A DNA stretch of 64,000 nt from Pedobacter sp. PACM 27299 (GTDB lineage: Bacteria > Bacteroidota > Bacteroidia > Sphingobacteriales > Sphingobacteriaceae): NCBI RefSeq assembly GCF_001412655.1, contig NZ_CP012996.1, forward strand, positions 868,001 through 932,000, read 5' to 3'. The notes under the pieces were generated by a model. That model saw only the letters and a program-made list of their open reading frames with translations. It made no database searches and was not told the DNA's origin. Positions within the stretch are counted from its first letter, which is position 1, and each line of letters begins with the position of its first letter. This document shows, one piece after another, positions 27,640 to 36,423 of the stretch. Made by a program: the position numbers and the translations under genes.

Positions 27640-29254
27640 GTTTTAAAATCATCAGATTTAATGGATTCGAAGGGTACCCGCTAATGTTATTTTGCAGCAT
27701 CACCAGAGATTGATCATAAAGGATCGGAACAATGTTCGCGTAGGTCATCACCATACTGTCCATCTTTTGATAAAGTTTAAACCTTTTCTGCGGATCGATT
27801 TCATAATAACTGCTTTCAAATAATTTGTCGTAGTCTTTATTGAAATATCCGGTATAGTTAGGGCCATCAGGTACTTTGTTTTTGGAATAAAATACCGCAA
27901 GATAATTTTCGGCATCGCCGTAATCTGCAATCCAGGAACCCCGGAAAAAGTTGACCGCATTTTTGGACATCATATCCCTTAAACTGGCATTTGGATTCGC
28001 ATCCACTTTTACTTTTATACCAATTGCAGCCAACTCTCCTTGTATAAATTCCATCAGGTCTTTATAAGTGGTAGAAGTGCTCAGGGTAATTGGCGGCATT
28101 CCTTTTCCATTTGGAAAACCGGCTTCCGCCAATAACCGGGCTGCTTTTTCAGGTTCATAATGGTATCCTTTTACCACGGTACTGTCGAAACCAGGCATAC
28201 CCTGTGGCATAAAGCCTGCGGTAGCCGGAATACCTATGCTATTTCTGAGGTATTTGATCAGCTTCGGCTTGTCGATCGCATAATTTATCGCTTGCCGTAC
28301 TTTTAGATATTTTACCGGAGAGTTTTTTGAAATGCTTTTAGAAGTGTCTACCAAGAATCCCAGGTATTCGGTACAGAGGTAAGGGCTTTTGATCATTTGA
28401 AACTTTCCTTTGTATTTGCGGGTCATATTTCCGCTCTTGCTGAGGATGTCATCGCGATAGCTGCCGTCCACTTTATCAAAAAAATCAAGGTCTTTTTTGA
28501 TGAAATTCATGAAGGCGCTTTGCTTATCGCTGATAAAAGTAACTTTTACAGCATCTAGGTAGGGCAGTTGATGTCCATTGTCTTTTTCCCAGTATTTTTC
28601 ATTTTTCAGGAGTACCAGGATTTCATCTTCCTTCCAGTATTTAAATTTAAAGGGTCCGGTGCCAATCGGGTGGTTACGGAAGTCTTTTCCATAATGTTCT
28701 ACCACTTCTTTAGGTACTACTGAGGCATATTGGGCGGTCAGCAAGCTCAGGAAAGGAGGGAAGGGCTTGGTCAGTTTAATTTGAAAAGTAGAGTCGTTGA
28801 GCGCGATGAAGCTATGCTGGTCTTTTACTTTGTCACTAAAGATCCAGCTTCCGGAAGAAGCCACTTTAGGATCTATTAATCTGTAAAAGCTATAGGCAAA
28901 ATCATCAGCTACTACTTTTCTGCCTTTTCCCCCAGCAAACGTTGGGTCATCATGGAAATAGACATCATCTCTCAAATGAAAAGTATAGCTCAAACCATCT
29001 TCCGCGATTTCCCAGCTTTTCGCAATGCAGGGCATGGTGTTTAACACACTGTCGATTTGTACCAGGCCATTGAAAACCTGGTTCACCATCCATAGTGCAT
29101 TCTGGTTGCGGGCAAAGGCAGGATCAAGGGAAGTCAGGTTTTGGTCCAGGTTGATGTTGAACACTTTTTTTTCCTGTTCTTCGGCCTTTCTACCGCATGC
29201 TGTGAAGACAAACAGTAATAATCCGTAAAAAATATGGCTGATAATACGACGCAT
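27623..29254 (-). CDS. ABC-type peptide/oligopeptide-binding lipoprotein (SBP family 5)
   Basis: About 543 residues from the ATG at 29254 (MRRIISHIFYGLLLFVFTACG); a TTG nine codons upstream is unlikely. The lipobox TAC gives a lipid-anchored protein. Family 5 signatures follow: NLDQNLTSLDPAFARNQNALWMVNQVFNGLVQID, AKSWEIAEDGLSYTFHLRDDVYFHD, a PIGTGPFKF segment, and KVRQAINYAIDK near residue 310. Such proteins bind peptides, nickel or glycosides for an ABC importer. No permease or ATPase gene is nearby, so it is an orphan here. It is divergent from the unknown gene at 29300. Confidence 0.9.
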   Translation of the reverse strand: MRRIISHIFYGLLLFVFTACGRKAEEQEKKVFNINLDQNLTSLDPAFARNQNALWMVNQVFNGLVQIDSVLNTMPCIAKSWEIAEDGLSYTFHLRDDVYFHDDPTFAGGKGRKVVADDFAYSFYRLIDPKVASSGSWIFSDKVKDQHSFIALNDSTFQIKLTKPFPPFLSLLTAQYASVVPKEVVEHYGKDFRNHPIGTGPFKFKYWKEDEILVLLKNEKYWEKDNGHQLPYLDAVKVTFISDKQSAFMNFIKKDLDFFDKVDGSYRDDILSKSGNMTRKYKGKFQMIKSPYLCTEYLGFLVDTSKSISKNSPVKYLKVRQAINYAIDKPKLIKYLRNSIGIPATAGFMPQGMPGFDSTVVKGYHYEPEKAARLLAEAGFPNGKGMPPITLSTSTTYKDLMEFIQGELAAIGIKVKVDANPNASLRDMMSKNAVNFFRGSWIADYGDAENYLAVFYSKNKVPDGPNYTGYFNKDYDKLFESSYYEIDPQKRFKLYQKMDSMVMTYANIVPILYDQSLVMLQNNISGYPSNPLNLMILKRVKKQ

Positions 29255-29299
29255 CGGTGTAGGAATACTAATTTTGCACAAAGTAATAAATAAAACAAT

Positions 29300-29755
29300 A
29301 TGTCTTTTTTAAATGCGGTTATAAATAAGGTGGAAGATGAAGTGCTCAATGAAATGCTTCAGGAGCGTGTGGATCTTGTCCAGCATAAAATAAAATTTAT
29401 GGAGAAGGTATCTGTTGCCTGTCTGGATACCGAAAATCATTTAAACTGCGATCTGGAAGGCGTAATTAATGATGCTGGCGGTATTTTGCAGGCAGACATG
29501 AATCAGGCAAGGGTGATCATCTATGTGGAGCAAGGCGCAAGCATGCTGGGAATGATGGGTGTGGTTCCTTCTTTACTGCAAAAAGAATGGCCTGCTGTAG
29601 AATACAACAGGGTTTACTTATTGGACGATCAGGCTGCGGCAGCTGCTACTCCGCAAGAATGGGTAGCCTTATTGGAAGACATCGTAGAAATGTTATACCC
29701 TGGCTATTTTGTTTTCGGCAATGAAGGCAAAAGCTGGAGCAGTTTCGGTGTATAA
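29300..29755 (+). CDS. protein of unknown function (151 residues)
   Basis: A soluble-looking protein without a signal peptide. The N-terminal half is helical and charged (FLNAVINKVEDEVLNEMLQERVDLVQHKIKF). The second half contains RVIIYVEQGASMLGMMGVVPSLLQKEWPAVEYNRVYLLDD, an alpha/beta-like stretch. It ends in an acidic helix and an aromatic tail. No family was recognised. The start is ATG at 29300, only 45 bp from the divergent solute-binding protein start. It is convergent with the reductase downstream. Confidence 0.6.
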   Translation: MSFLNAVINKVEDEVLNEMLQERVDLVQHKIKFMEKVSVACLDTENHLNCDLEGVINDAGGILQADMNQARVIIYVEQGASMLGMMGVVPSLLQKEWPAVEYNRVYLLDDQAAAAATPQEWVALLEDIVEMLYPGYFVFGNEGKSWSSFGV

Positions 29756-29779
29756 ACCGGATTAATATGCTATACCCGA

Positions 29780-30301
29780 TTAAAACGCGATAAACTTGTC
29801 CATTTGCTGATTGGTGAATTTTAAGGTATCTTCCTTAAAAATCTCATCCAGCTCATTCAGCTCGGTTTTGATAATGGAAATGTGGATCCTTAATGGCAGT
29901 ACATTTAAGTGAAGGTAGCTGCAAACCCCGCCGAAATGATCGATGCCACGGATATTCCCATATTTTCCAGAAGAGAGCCCTACTAAAGCGGCTTTTTTAT
30001 CGTAGAAACTGTCTGGAAACTGACAGGCATCAATGAAAGTTTTTAGCACACCAGGGAAACTCCCATTGTATTCCGGGATGACGAACAAAAATTTACTGGT
30101 TCTGGTCATCATTTTCTGGATGGGTTCGAACTCCGGACTGCGCTTTCCATATAAGTCGGAAGCGATCAGGTTGTCTGGTAATTGTTCCAGACTGAAAAGC
30201 TGGGTTTCTAATCCTTTTTCTGCCAGGACTTTTTGATAATATTTTGATACTTTCAGCGTATTACTTCCAGGTCTATTGGTTCCCGAGATGATGGTGATCA
30301 T
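29780..30301 (-). CDS. NAD(P)H-dependent FMN reductase family protein
   Basis: A 173-residue flavodoxin-like protein. The N-terminal phosphate-binding loop reads IISGTNRPGSNTLKVSKYY (residues 3-21), and the flavin-contacting FVIPEYNGSFPGVLKTFIDAC follows (about 93-113), both characteristic of the NADPH-dependent FMN reductase family. The physiological substrate (quinone, azo compound, chromate or free flavin) cannot be told. ATG at 30301. It is divergent from parA across 184 bp. Confidence 0.88.
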   Translation of the reverse strand: MITIISGTNRPGSNTLKVSKYYQKVLAEKGLETQLFSLEQLPDNLIASDLYGKRSPEFEPIQKMMTRTSKFLFVIPEYNGSFPGVLKTFIDACQFPDSFYDKKAALVGLSSGKYGNIRGIDHFGGVCSYLHLNVLPLRIHISIIKTELNELDEIFKEDTLKFTNQQMDKFIAF

Positions 30302-30485
30302 GTAAAAAATTGTTAATAAGATGTGTAAAACACTATATTGGCGCTATGCAGTAAGTGTCAAATTGTTTGTATCTTAGCTAATCGTTAAAATGTGCCTAAA
30401 TCAATACAAAAATAGCATTTTTTATAGATTTAAATCGGGTAACAATAAGCCTTCAGTAAATAATTGGTAATTATTAGAAAGATAA

Positions 30486-31289
30486 ATGAGTAAAATTATT
30501 GCATTGGCAAATCAAAAAGGTGGTGTAGGTAAAACGACTTCATCTATAAACTTAGCCGCAAGTTTAGCCGTACTGGAATACAGAACTTTACTGGTTGACG
30601 CAGATCCGCAGGCTAACTCCACCTCAGGTATCGGCTTTGATCCGAGAAGTATTAAAAATAGCATCTACGAGTGTATCATCAATGATATCGAACCGATGGA
30701 TGCCATTCAAAAAACAGAAACCCCTAATTTAGACTTGCTGCCGGCGCATATCGACCTGGTAGGAGCGGAAATTGAGATGATCAATCTCAATAACAGGGAA
30801 TATAAAATGAAAGCGGTGCTGGAGAAGGTAAAGGATCAATACGATTTTATTATCGTGGATTGTTCTCCATCATTAGGTTTAATTACCATCAATGCGCTGA
30901 CTGCTGCGGATTCGGTAATTATTCCGGTTCAATGCGAATATTTTGCATTAGAAGGATTAGGTAAATTACTGAACACCATTAAGATTGTTCAAAACCGCCT
31001 GAATCCGGAATTGGAAATTGAGGGGATTTTACTGACGATGTATGACGTGCGTTTACGCCTTTCAAACCAGGTGGTAGAAGAAGTGAGAACGCATTTCCAG
31101 GATTTAGTTTTTGAAACCATTATTCAAAGAAATACACGCCTGAGTGAGGCGCCAAGTTACGGTATATCTGTGATCATGCACGATGCCAACTGTAAAGGGG
31201 CGATCAACTATTTGAACCTGGCACGCGAAATCGTTCGTAAAAACGGATTGGTAACGGAAGTGCAGGATGTAAATAAAGCAATTATATAA
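30486..31289 (+). CDS. parA: chromosome-partitioning ATPase ParA (Soj)
   Basis: ParA-type ATPase that moves the ParB-bound origin region. The 267 residues show the deviant Walker A KGGVGKTT (residues 11-18), the LLVDADPQANSTSGIG box, and Walker B FIIVDCSPSLGLITINAL. No N-terminal DNA-binding domain is present, so it is the chromosomal Soj type and not a plasmid type Ia ParA. It is followed after 10 bp by parB and then by DUF5683, dapB and lepB, an order common in Bacteroidota. Confidence 0.96.
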   Translation: MSKIIALANQKGGVGKTTSSINLAASLAVLEYRTLLVDADPQANSTSGIGFDPRSIKNSIYECIINDIEPMDAIQKTETPNLDLLPAHIDLVGAEIEMINLNNREYKMKAVLEKVKDQYDFIIVDCSPSLGLITINALTAADSVIIPVQCEYFALEGLGKLLNTIKIVQNRLNPELEIEGILLTMYDVRLRLSNQVVEEVRTHFQDLVFETIIQRNTRLSEAPSYGISVIMHDANCKGAINYLNLAREIVRKNGLVTEVQDVNKAII

Positions 31290-31299
31290 AACTATTTTA

Positions 31300-32220
31300 A
31301 TGACATCTTTTCAGCGAAAAACAGGTTTAGGTAAAGGATTAAGTGCGCTTTTAGATGACAGCGATTCGGTGAATCCACCGAAAAACGGAGTCAATCCTGT
31401 AAGCGAAAACAGGCAGGAAAATAGCAATAACAGCGCTATTGGACACATCAAAATCTCTGATATTGATACCAATCCCTACCAGCCGCGTACGGAGTTTGAT
31501 CAGGTTGCTTTAATTGAACTTTCTGAGTCGATTAAGGTACAGGGTCTGATTCAGCCGATCACCGTAAGAAAGCAAGCAGGAAATCGTTTCCAGCTGATTT
31601 CAGGTGAACGCAGGTTAAGGGCTTCTAAGCTGGCTGGCCTGACGGAAATCCCTGCCTATGTGCGCAATGCCAATGATCAGCAAATGCTGGAAATGGCCTT
31701 AATTGAGAACATTCAACGTGAAAACCTGAATGCAATTGAAGTGGCACTGTCTTTCCAAAGAATGCTGGAAGAATGTAATTTAAAACAAGACCAGCTGGGC
31801 GAACGTGTGGGTAAAAACCGGACTACGGTGACCAATTACTTAAGACTGCTGAAATTGCCTCCATCGATTCAAATCTCGATCAGAGACCAGAAAATATCCA
31901 TGGGTCATGCCCGTGCATTGATCAATGTCGAAGATGTAGAAAAGCAACTATACATCCACCACGAAATCCTGGATAAAGGCCTTTCTGTAAGGAAAGTGGA
32001 AGAGTTGGTGAGAGGGATCAATAGTTTGGACCTGAATGCCAAGCGTCCTAAACAATCCAATGGCGTGTCTTTTGAATACCAAAAATTGCAGAAAGACCTC
32101 GCTACAAAATTCTCTACGAAAGTGAAATTGAAAGTGGGAGAGAACGGTAAAGGTGCAATTGAAATTCCTTTTATGTCGGAAGACGACCTGAGCAGAATTT
32201 TAGAATTATTGGATTGGTAA
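31300..32220 (+). CDS. parB: chromosome-partitioning protein ParB (Spo0J)
   Basis: ParB binds parS sites and spreads as a CTP-dependent clamp. The 306 residues begin with the ParA-interacting KTGLGKGLSALLDD. The N-terminal CTPase domain includes NPYQPRTEF and the GERRLRASKLAG box, with ENIQRENLNAIEVA next, and the helix-turn-helix (KQDQLGERVGKNRTTVTNYLRLLKLP) follows. A short C-terminal dimerisation segment ends it. The stop codon overlaps the next start (TAATG). No parS-like CACGTG palindrome was seen near the genes. Confidence 0.96.
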   Translation: MTSFQRKTGLGKGLSALLDDSDSVNPPKNGVNPVSENRQENSNNSAIGHIKISDIDTNPYQPRTEFDQVALIELSESIKVQGLIQPITVRKQAGNRFQLISGERRLRASKLAGLTEIPAYVRNANDQQMLEMALIENIQRENLNAIEVALSFQRMLEECNLKQDQLGERVGKNRTTVTNYLRLLKLPPSIQISIRDQKISMGHARALINVEDVEKQLYIHHEILDKGLSVRKVEELVRGINSLDLNAKRPKQSNGVSFEYQKLQKDLATKFSTKVKLKVGENGKGAIEIPFMSEDDLSRILELLDW

Positions 32221-32927
32221 TGTCAAAGGCTTTTCTTTTGTCAGGATGCTTGTTTTTTGCTGCGATTGGAGTTAAGGCACAGGACGTGACACCGCTAAAA
32301 AAAGATAGTACCGCTGCAGTGGCAGCTCCGGTTAAAAGTAAAACAGATACTTTAAAGCCTAAATATATAAATCCTGGCAAAATTGCCGGTCGGCAGGCGA
32401 TGCTGCGTTCTGCAATGTTACCAGGTTTGGGGCAGATTAGAAGTGGTTTTAATTTATATCGTGGGTTAAAAGTGGCGGGTATTTATACTGGCGCAACCCT
32501 ATTGACTCTTTCTTATATTGATAATAACAACAGTTACCATATCTTTCTTACGGAATTACAGACCAGGGCAAAAATAACAGCCTATAATCAGGCAGTCGCA
32601 GCGAATGGTGGAACTCCACCTCCGGGGCTTGTGGAGCCGCTTGAAAAGCCAGATCAAAATTACGCTGCCGTAAGTGATGCCAATCTGGTGACTGCAAAGG
32701 ACACGTATAGAAGAAATAAAGATGTGATCCTGTTCTCCTTTGTGGGCTTGTATCTATTGAATATCGTAGACGCCTATGTGGATGCCCGACTAAAATATTT
32801 TGATGTAGGGGATGTATCTGTGAAGCTGGCTCCCACCATGATGAATAACAGTACCATGTACGGCAGCAACAGCATCAATGGATTAAACCTGCCTGTACCA
32901 GGAATTAAATTAGCCGTCCGTTTTTAA
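32220..32927 (+). CDS. DUF5683 domain protein, envelope-associated, function unknown
   Basis: About 235 residues from the ATG at 32220, which overlaps the parB stop; a TTG two codons upstream is unneeded. An N-terminal signal-like segment (AFLLSGCLFFAAIGVKAQD) is followed by a low-complexity linker, and then by the family core AMLRSAMLPGLGQIRSG with a membrane helix (about 85-105), and later by a second helix (VILFSFVGLYLLNIVDAYVDARL). Such proteins recur between parB and dapB in the phylum; the role is unknown. Confidence 0.85.
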   Translation: MSKAFLLSGCLFFAAIGVKAQDVTPLKKDSTAAVAAPVKSKTDTLKPKYINPGKIAGRQAMLRSAMLPGLGQIRSGFNLYRGLKVAGIYTGATLLTLSYIDNNNSYHIFLTELQTRAKITAYNQAVAANGGTPPPGLVEPLEKPDQNYAAVSDANLVTAKDTYRRNKDVILFSFVGLYLLNIVDAYVDARLKYFDVGDVSVKLAPTMMNNSTMYGSNSINGLNLPVPGIKLAVRF

Positions 32928-32973
32928 TTGACCCGGACGATAACAGCATAAAATTATTAATTGAACCAAAAAA

Positions 32974-33714
32974 ATGAAAATAGCACTATTGGGTTATGGT
33001 AAAATGGGTCAGATCATTGAGCGTTTTGCCCTGGAAAGAGGCCACGAGGTGGTTTTGAAAATCAGCTCATCCAATCTGGATGACCTCAACACAGCTAACT
33101 TGTCGAAGGCAGATGTAGCCATAGATTTTAGTATTCCAGATGCCACAATAGGAAATATTTACCGTTGTTTTGAAGCCAATGTACCTATTGTTGTAGGTTC
33201 TACAGGATGGTACGGCCAATTGCAGGAAGTAAAAGATGAATGTTTAGCCAGTAACAATACGCTGCTGTATGGGTCAAACTTCAGTATTGGGGTAAATATA
33301 TTTTTCCATATCAATCAGGTTTTAGCGAAAGTAATGAATAACTTCCCCGCCTATGACGTACAGGTAGAAGAGATTCACCACACTCAGAAGCTGGATTCAC
33401 CAAGCGGAACCGCCATGACAATTGCTGAAGGGATCATTGATGCCTTAGACAGTAAGAAAGAATGGGTAAATGAATTGGTAGGTACTCCTTTTGAGGAGGT
33501 GATTAAAAAGGACCAGGTGCTGATTGAATCACACCGTATTGAACATGTTCCAGGAACACATACTGTAGTGTATAGTTCTGAAGTGGACGAGATTGAGATT
33601 AAACATACCGCACATAACCGTGCTGGTTTTGCTTTGGGTGCTATAGTTGCAGCGGAGTGGTTGCAAAATAAACAAGGCTTTTATAACATAGCCGATATAT
33701 TTAATTTTAAATAG
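32974..33714 (+). CDS. dapB: 4-hydroxy-tetrahydrodipicolinate reductase DapB
   Basis: DapB carries out the NAD(P)H-dependent step toward diaminopimelate and lysine. The 246 residues have the N-terminal GYGKMGQII Rossmann loop (residues 7-15). The catalytic region VEEIHHTQKLDSPSGTAMTIAEGI follows (near 133-156) with the active-site His pair and Lys. HRIEHVPGTHTV near 180 and the C-terminal HTAHNRAGFALGA complete the family pattern. It lies in the parA-lepB run with 6 bp to lepB, so it is probably co-transcribed. Confidence 0.97.
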   Translation: MKIALLGYGKMGQIIERFALERGHEVVLKISSSNLDDLNTANLSKADVAIDFSIPDATIGNIYRCFEANVPIVVGSTGWYGQLQEVKDECLASNNTLLYGSNFSIGVNIFFHINQVLAKVMNNFPAYDVQVEEIHHTQKLDSPSGTAMTIAEGIIDALDSKKEWVNELVGTPFEEVIKKDQVLIESHRIEHVPGTHTVVYSSEVDEIEIKHTAHNRAGFALGAIVAAEWLQNKQGFYNIADIFNFK

Positions 33715-33720
33715 AAAAGT

Positions 33721-34917
33721 ATGAATTGGAAATTCTGGCAAAAGAATAAAGATGCCAAGCCAGGTAAGAAAAAAACTAAAAGCCGCGAATGGTTCGATGC
33801 CATTTTATTTGCGGTAATAGCAGCCACCATCATCAGGGTGTTTTTCATTGAAGCCTATACGATTCCTACTGCCTCGATGGAAAGATCCCTTTTAGTAGGC
33901 GATTTCTTATTCGTGAGTAAAGTGAATTATGGTGCAAGGATTCCTATGACCCCTGTTGCCTTTCCTTTTGCGCACCATACGATGCCAATTACCGGCACAA
34001 AAGCGTATTGGGATGGCGTACAATGGAAATTCCGTAGGTTACCAGGCCTTTCGGATATTAAAAGAAATGATGTCGTGGTATTCAATTATCCGCAGGGAGA
34101 TACGGTTGCTGTAGAATATCAGGATCAGGATTACTACCAGATGGTGCGTTCTTTAGGATGGAAACAGGTGAATAGCCAATTTACCATTGTGAGCAGACCT
34201 GTAGATAAAAGAGAGAATTATATCAAAAGATGTATCGGAATTGCCGGTGATACCATCAGTATGAAAAGCGGTTTGGTTTACCTGAATGGCAAGGCTGATC
34301 CACTAAAAAACACCGGACAGATTTCTTATGAAGTAGTTTTTAAAACTTCAGATGTGAACTTTAAAGTATTTGAAGATATTGGATTTAATGTTTCTGACGA
34401 AATTTCTGCGATTGGTCAAAATAATTACCAGTTTACAGGTACGGCTGAAATGTTGGATAAGGTGCGTAAACTGGATTTTGTACAGTCGGTGAAAGAGATT
34501 ACGGAGCCTGCAGGTAAAAGAGATCCGGATATTTTTCCTTTTGATCAGAACAGAGATTGGAATGTAGATAATTTCGGTCCAATCATCATCCCTAAAAGGG
34601 GCTGGACGGTTAAATTGGACAGTGTAACGATGCCGCTTTATGAAAGAAGCATTCGTATTTATGAAGGAAATAAGGTAGAGAAATCCGGTAAAGGATGGCT
34701 GATCAATGGCCTTGCTGCGGATAGCTATACTTTCAAAATGGATTACTACTGGATGATGGGCGATAACCGCCACAGATCTGCGGATTCCCGCTATTGGGGT
34801 TTTGTACCGGAAGATCATATCGTAGGAAAAGCATTGTTCATCTGGATGAGCTATGATACCAACGGTTCTTTCTTCAGTAAAATCAGATGGAATAGGTTGT
34901 TTAGAGGAATCAACTAA
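33721..34917 (+). CDS. lepB: signal peptidase I LepB
   Basis: LepB removes signal peptides at the inner membrane. The 398 residues hold an N-terminal membrane helix (about 26-44) and box B with the nucleophile Ser52 (IPTASMERSLLVGDFLFVSK). Box D carries the general base Lys169 (YIKRCIGIAGDTI), and box E is the GDNRHRSADSRYWG motif near residue 355. It is longer than the E. coli enzyme because of an insertion between boxes D and E (about 190-330), usual in Bacteroidota. A terminator follows at 34941-34968. Confidence 0.95.
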   Translation: MNWKFWQKNKDAKPGKKKTKSREWFDAILFAVIAATIIRVFFIEAYTIPTASMERSLLVGDFLFVSKVNYGARIPMTPVAFPFAHHTMPITGTKAYWDGVQWKFRRLPGLSDIKRNDVVVFNYPQGDTVAVEYQDQDYYQMVRSLGWKQVNSQFTIVSRPVDKRENYIKRCIGIAGDTISMKSGLVYLNGKADPLKNTGQISYEVVFKTSDVNFKVFEDIGFNVSDEISAIGQNNYQFTGTAEMLDKVRKLDFVQSVKEITEPAGKRDPDIFPFDQNRDWNVDNFGPIIIPKRGWTVKLDSVTMPLYERSIRIYEGNKVEKSGKGWLINGLAADSYTFKMDYYWMMGDNRHRSADSRYWGFVPEDHIVGKALFIWMSYDTNGSFFSKIRWNRLFRGIN

Positions 34918-34940
34918 TTTTACTTAGCTATTTTTATGGA

Positions 34941-34968
34941 CGGCTGATGCATTGCATCAGCCGTTTTT
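34941..34968 (+). terminator. lepB (parA-lepB operon) terminator
   Basis: CGGCTGATGC and GCATCAGCCG form a 10-bp perfect stem around a 3-nt loop, followed by TTTTTG, 23 nt after the lepB stop codon. Confidence 0.85.
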
Positions 34969-35081
34969 GTTTATAAGCGATTTCCCAACCAATAGTACCC
35001 TATCTATACGCTTCATCGCTAAATCTTTATGCGATTTCAATTCAAGTTGGCTTCACTTTAAAAATAATTTAAAAAGTATGC

Positions 35082-35111
35082 TTGCTTTGTGGTAAATAAA
35101 TTTTAAGTTTG
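35082..35111 (+). promoter_or_regulatory. promoter of the ROK regulator gene
   Basis: TTG (35082-35084) is followed after 19 bp by TAAGTTTG (35104-35111), an exact match to the Bacteroidota consensus. With transcription starting about 35118, the leader would be only about 14 nt. This supports the unusual TTG start codon at 35132. Confidence 0.75.
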
Positions 35112-35131
35112 AGCTATTAAACCACAAACTT

Positions 35132-36322
35132 TTGACAGCTAGTACCAAAAAATATCGTCAGTTAAGGACAGATGTAATTAAACACTTGTATTACGGTAAG
35201 ATGTTAACTCTTGCTGAATTGAGCAACCTTACACATAAAAGTCTGCCTTTGATTACCACCATGGTGAACAACCTGATGGCTGACGGATATGTGCTGGAAT
35301 ATGGTTTGGCACCGTCTACAGGGGGCAGAAGAGCATTGACTTTTCTTTTGAATAAAGAAAAACAAAGCTATATCATCGCTGTTGCGATGGATCAACTGGT
35401 GACTCAGGTAGTGATCTATGATTTGCTGAATGAGGTACGTATAGCCGCTGAACTTTTTCCATTTGCTTTGAATGGGGATCCGACAAATACGATAACCCTG
35501 ATTGAATTCCTGAAAAATTACATCATCAGATCCGGCATTCCACTGGAGCAAATATTAGGTCTTGGCATTGGTATGCCAGGTTTTGTAAATGCGGCGGAAG
35601 GAGTGAACCATACTTTTTTTAAAATAGAAGGGCAGGGGAATCTAAAGGAACATTTGACAAAAGAATTGGGCCTGCCCGTATTTATCGACAATGATTCCAG
35701 TCTGATTGCATTGGCTGAATTGAAGTTTGGCATGGCTAAAGAGCGGAAGGATGTAATGGTAGTGAATGTAGGCTGGGGAATTGGCCTGGGGATGATCATC
35801 AATGGCAGCTTGTTTAGGGGACACAGCGGTTATGCAGGTGAGTTTAGTCACATTCCACTATCACAGAGCAATAAATTGTGCGCTTGTGGTAAACAGGGTT
35901 GCCTGGAGGTCGATACTTCTTTATTGGTATTGGTGGAAAGGGCCAAATTGCAAATTAAAAATGGGATGAAATCTAGTCTGGAACTAAGTTTTCTGGACGA
36001 AAGTAAACTCCATGGAGATCATTTTCTGGAAGCAGCTAAAGCGGGGGATCCTTTAGCAGTTTCTATTATGGCAGATGCTGCTTTTCTAATTGGAAAAGGG
36101 CTGGCCACTTTAATCCACATCATTAATCCCGAATTAATTGTGTTGGGAGGACGAGGCGCAATCGCCGGCAAAATGATGATGGCGCCAATTGAGCAGGCCA
36201 TTCATGAATTTTGCATCCCCAGACTGGCAGAGCATACAGAGATCAAAGTATCCGCATTAAATACGGAATCTGCTCTGCTTGGCGCCGCAACGCTCGTTAT
36301 TGAGAACTGTAATTTTAACTAA
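35132..36322 (+). CDS. ROK family transcriptional regulator / sugar-kinase-like protein
   Basis: A 396-residue protein. The N-terminal winged helix (about residues 8-70) includes LAELSNLTHKSLPLITTMVNNL and ends with STGGRRALTF. A ROK fold follows with the zinc motif near residue 250 (CACGKQGCLEV) and the nucleotide-binding GGRGAIAG. It is NagC/Mlc-like: probably a sugar-responsive repressor. The start is TTG at 35132, with no in-frame ATG between the upstream stop and the winged helix. It stands directly ahead of a SusC/SusD pair, which it probably controls (inference). Confidence 0.88.
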   Translation: MTASTKKYRQLRTDVIKHLYYGKMLTLAELSNLTHKSLPLITTMVNNLMADGYVLEYGLAPSTGGRRALTFLLNKEKQSYIIAVAMDQLVTQVVIYDLLNEVRIAAELFPFALNGDPTNTITLIEFLKNYIIRSGIPLEQILGLGIGMPGFVNAAEGVNHTFFKIEGQGNLKEHLTKELGLPVFIDNDSSLIALAELKFGMAKERKDVMVVNVGWGIGLGMIINGSLFRGHSGYAGEFSHIPLSQSNKLCACGKQGCLEVDTSLLVLVERAKLQIKNGMKSSLELSFLDESKLHGDHFLEAAKAGDPLAVSIMADAAFLIGKGLATLIHIINPELIVLGGRGAIAGKMMMAPIEQAIHEFCIPRLAEHTEIKVSALNTESALLGAATLVIENCNFN

Positions 36323-36423
36323 ATATATGCGTAACCGCTTTTAGTGTAGGGATAGGCTAAAAGCATTTAACGTAACAGGATTAACAACTATTAACCAAAT
36401 TTTAACAATTAAATCTTTATAAG

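Noticed and set aside
30302..32220. A parS partition site near parA/parB
   Set aside because: No CACGTG-centred palindrome of the parS type was seen in or around these genes; the only CACGTG noticed (about 12670) is inside the antiporter gene and lacks the flanking symmetry.
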